Positions 5,170 to 5,992 of a DNA stretch of 5,992 bases are shown here, piece after piece. Each line of letters begins with the position of its first letter. Position 1 is the first letter of the stretch. The position numbers and the translations under genes are program-made. Source of the stretch: an uncultured Clostridia bacterium (GTDB taxonomy: Bacteria; Bacillota; Clostridia; Lachnospirales; Bianqueaceae); contig CANOUM010000111.1 of assembly GCA_947570515.1 (NCBI GenBank), positions 1 through 5,992 on the forward strand, given 5' to 3'. The notes under the pieces are model-generated. The model had not been told where the DNA came from. It did no database searches and saw only the letters and a list, made by a program, of their open reading frames with translations.

Positions 5170-5992
5170 TTAATTTTTTAATACAATCAAGCGCAGCAGA
5201 TTCAGCGCCTTTACAACAGATAACCGTCGATTTGCCTCTCGGTTCCGGCTAAAACTGCATTTTTCTGCTTTTACAATCCCCTGACAATAAGCAGCAATCC
5301 ACACTGTTCCTACCGGTTTCTCAGCGCTGCCGCCTCCCGGCCCCGCAATGCCAGTCACCGAAATGGCTGTTTCTGTTTGCAGGGCTTTTGCTGCCCCGAT
5401 TGCCATTTCGCATGCCGTTTCTTCACTGACGGCTCCGAACTTTCGCAAAGTCTCCTCTTTTACGCCCAAAAGCTTTATTTTGGCTTCATTTGAATAGGTG
5501 ACAAAACCTCCTTCCAGCACTTCAGATGCTCCCGGATAATTAACAATCTGACCGCTAACCCATCCTCCGGAACAGGATTCTGCCGTAGCCAGCTTCCAGT
5601 GCTTTTCTTTTAAAAGCTCTACAAGCACTCCTTCCAGCGTCTGTGCATCAAATCCAAATACTTGCTCACCAAACAGCTTGCAAATTTCTGCTTCCACAGG
5701 CCAGATCATTGCTTTTGCTTCTTCTTGCGAAGCCGCTTTGGCCGTAATTCTTAGATCGACAATGCCTTCCTTTGCATACGGTGCCAGCGTTGGATTTGTC
5801 ATCGTTTTCATTTGTTCTTTTAATAAAGTCTCTACCGCTGATTCTCCGCTTCCACAAATATGCAGTGTACGAGAATGCATAACGTCCTGACTAAATCTGC
5901 GCAGATAGGGAAGCACCTGTTCGTCAAACATGGGATTCAGTTCGGATGGCGGTCCCGGCAACATGATCAGAATCTTCTCTCCTTTTTGAAGC
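5170..5992 (-). CDS. cinA: CinA family protein with C-terminal nicotinamide-nucleotide amidase domain, 5' end missing
   Basis: The frame is open to the window edge: codons before the ATG at 5964 read LQKGEKILI, running into MLPGPPSEL, the end of the N-terminal MoCF/COG1058 domain. That ATG is therefore internal, and 273 residues of the C-terminal part are seen. Numbering from it, LPGPPSELNPMF (2-13) is the classic COG1058 motif and the middle domain spans about 30-100. The PncC/CinA C-terminal amidase domain runs from about 110 to 264. It contains ATAESCSGG (127-134), VTYSNEAK (155-162, conserved Tyr and Lys) and VTGIAGPGGG (203-212). PncC-type domains deamidate nicotinamide mononucleotide to nicotinic acid mononucleotide in NAD salvage, and the N-terminal domain in related enzymes is a pyrophosphatase. 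The cinA-recA pairing is long known; in competent streptococci it is competence-induced, which cannot be assumed here. The key C-terminal motifs look intact. Confidence 0.96.
   Translation of the reverse strand, partial: LQKGEKILIMLPGPPSELNPMFDEQVLPYLRRFSQDVMHSRTLHICGSGESAVETLLKEQMKTMTNPTLAPYAKEGIVDLRITAKAASQEEAKAMIWPVEAEICKLFGEQVFGFDAQTLEGVLVELLKEKHWKLATAESCSGGWVSGQIVNYPGASEVLEGGFVTYSNEAKIKLLGVKEETLRKFGAVSEETACEMAIGAAKALQTETAISVTGIAGPGGGSAEKPVGTVWIAAYCQGIVKAEKCSFSRNREANRRLSVVKALNLLRLIVLKN

Overview
The window looks like a chromosomal segment of a spore-forming, moderately AT-rich Firmicute, most likely a clostridial lineage. The basis is a Gate-domain membrane protein of the SpmA (spore maturation) type, an AbrB/SpoVT-type regulator, strong AGGAGG ribosome binding sites, sigma-A-like promoters, intrinsic terminators with long T runs, and a cinA-recA gene pair. 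The genus cannot be fixed from the sequence alone.

Left part (1-1492, + strand): a two-gene unit whose stop and start codons overlap. It holds the C-terminal portion of an IbrA-like PAPS-reductase-superfamily protein (DUF3440 type, cut by the window edge) and a complete IbrB-like ParB/Srx-fold protein. A strong hairpin terminator, usable from both strands, closes it. The biochemical role of this pair is not established, and it is the best candidate here for a poorly described system.

Middle part (1496-3548, - strand): a CNNM/CBS/CorC_HlyC membrane protein (probable Mg2+ or other divalent-cation exporter) is preceded by its own promoter and a 40-codon leader ORF. The leader begins with acidic residues and prolines (MDDAIPDGKP) and ends in a four-base overlap with the transporter start. 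The transporter's Shine-Dalgarno sequence is buried in a GC-rich hairpin inside the leader ORF. This suggests translational coupling and possibly an MgtL-like ion-sensing leader. Upstream lies an SpmA-type Gate-domain protein, with no spmB beside it in the window.

Right part (3549-5992): a divergent intergenic region drives an abrB-family gene to the right (+ strand). A second two-sided terminator separates abrB from convergent recA. recA (348 aa from the supported start) has its own sigma-A-like promoter and lies 64 bases downstream of the cinA stop codon. cinA runs off the right edge. No canonical Bacillus-type SOS box is visible at recA.

All stretches longer than 300 bases carry genes. 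The longest noncoding gaps are the spmA/abrB divergent region (about 180 bases) and the leader region upstream of the transporter (about 210 bases). No tRNA, rRNA, insertion sequence, CRISPR array or attachment site was seen.
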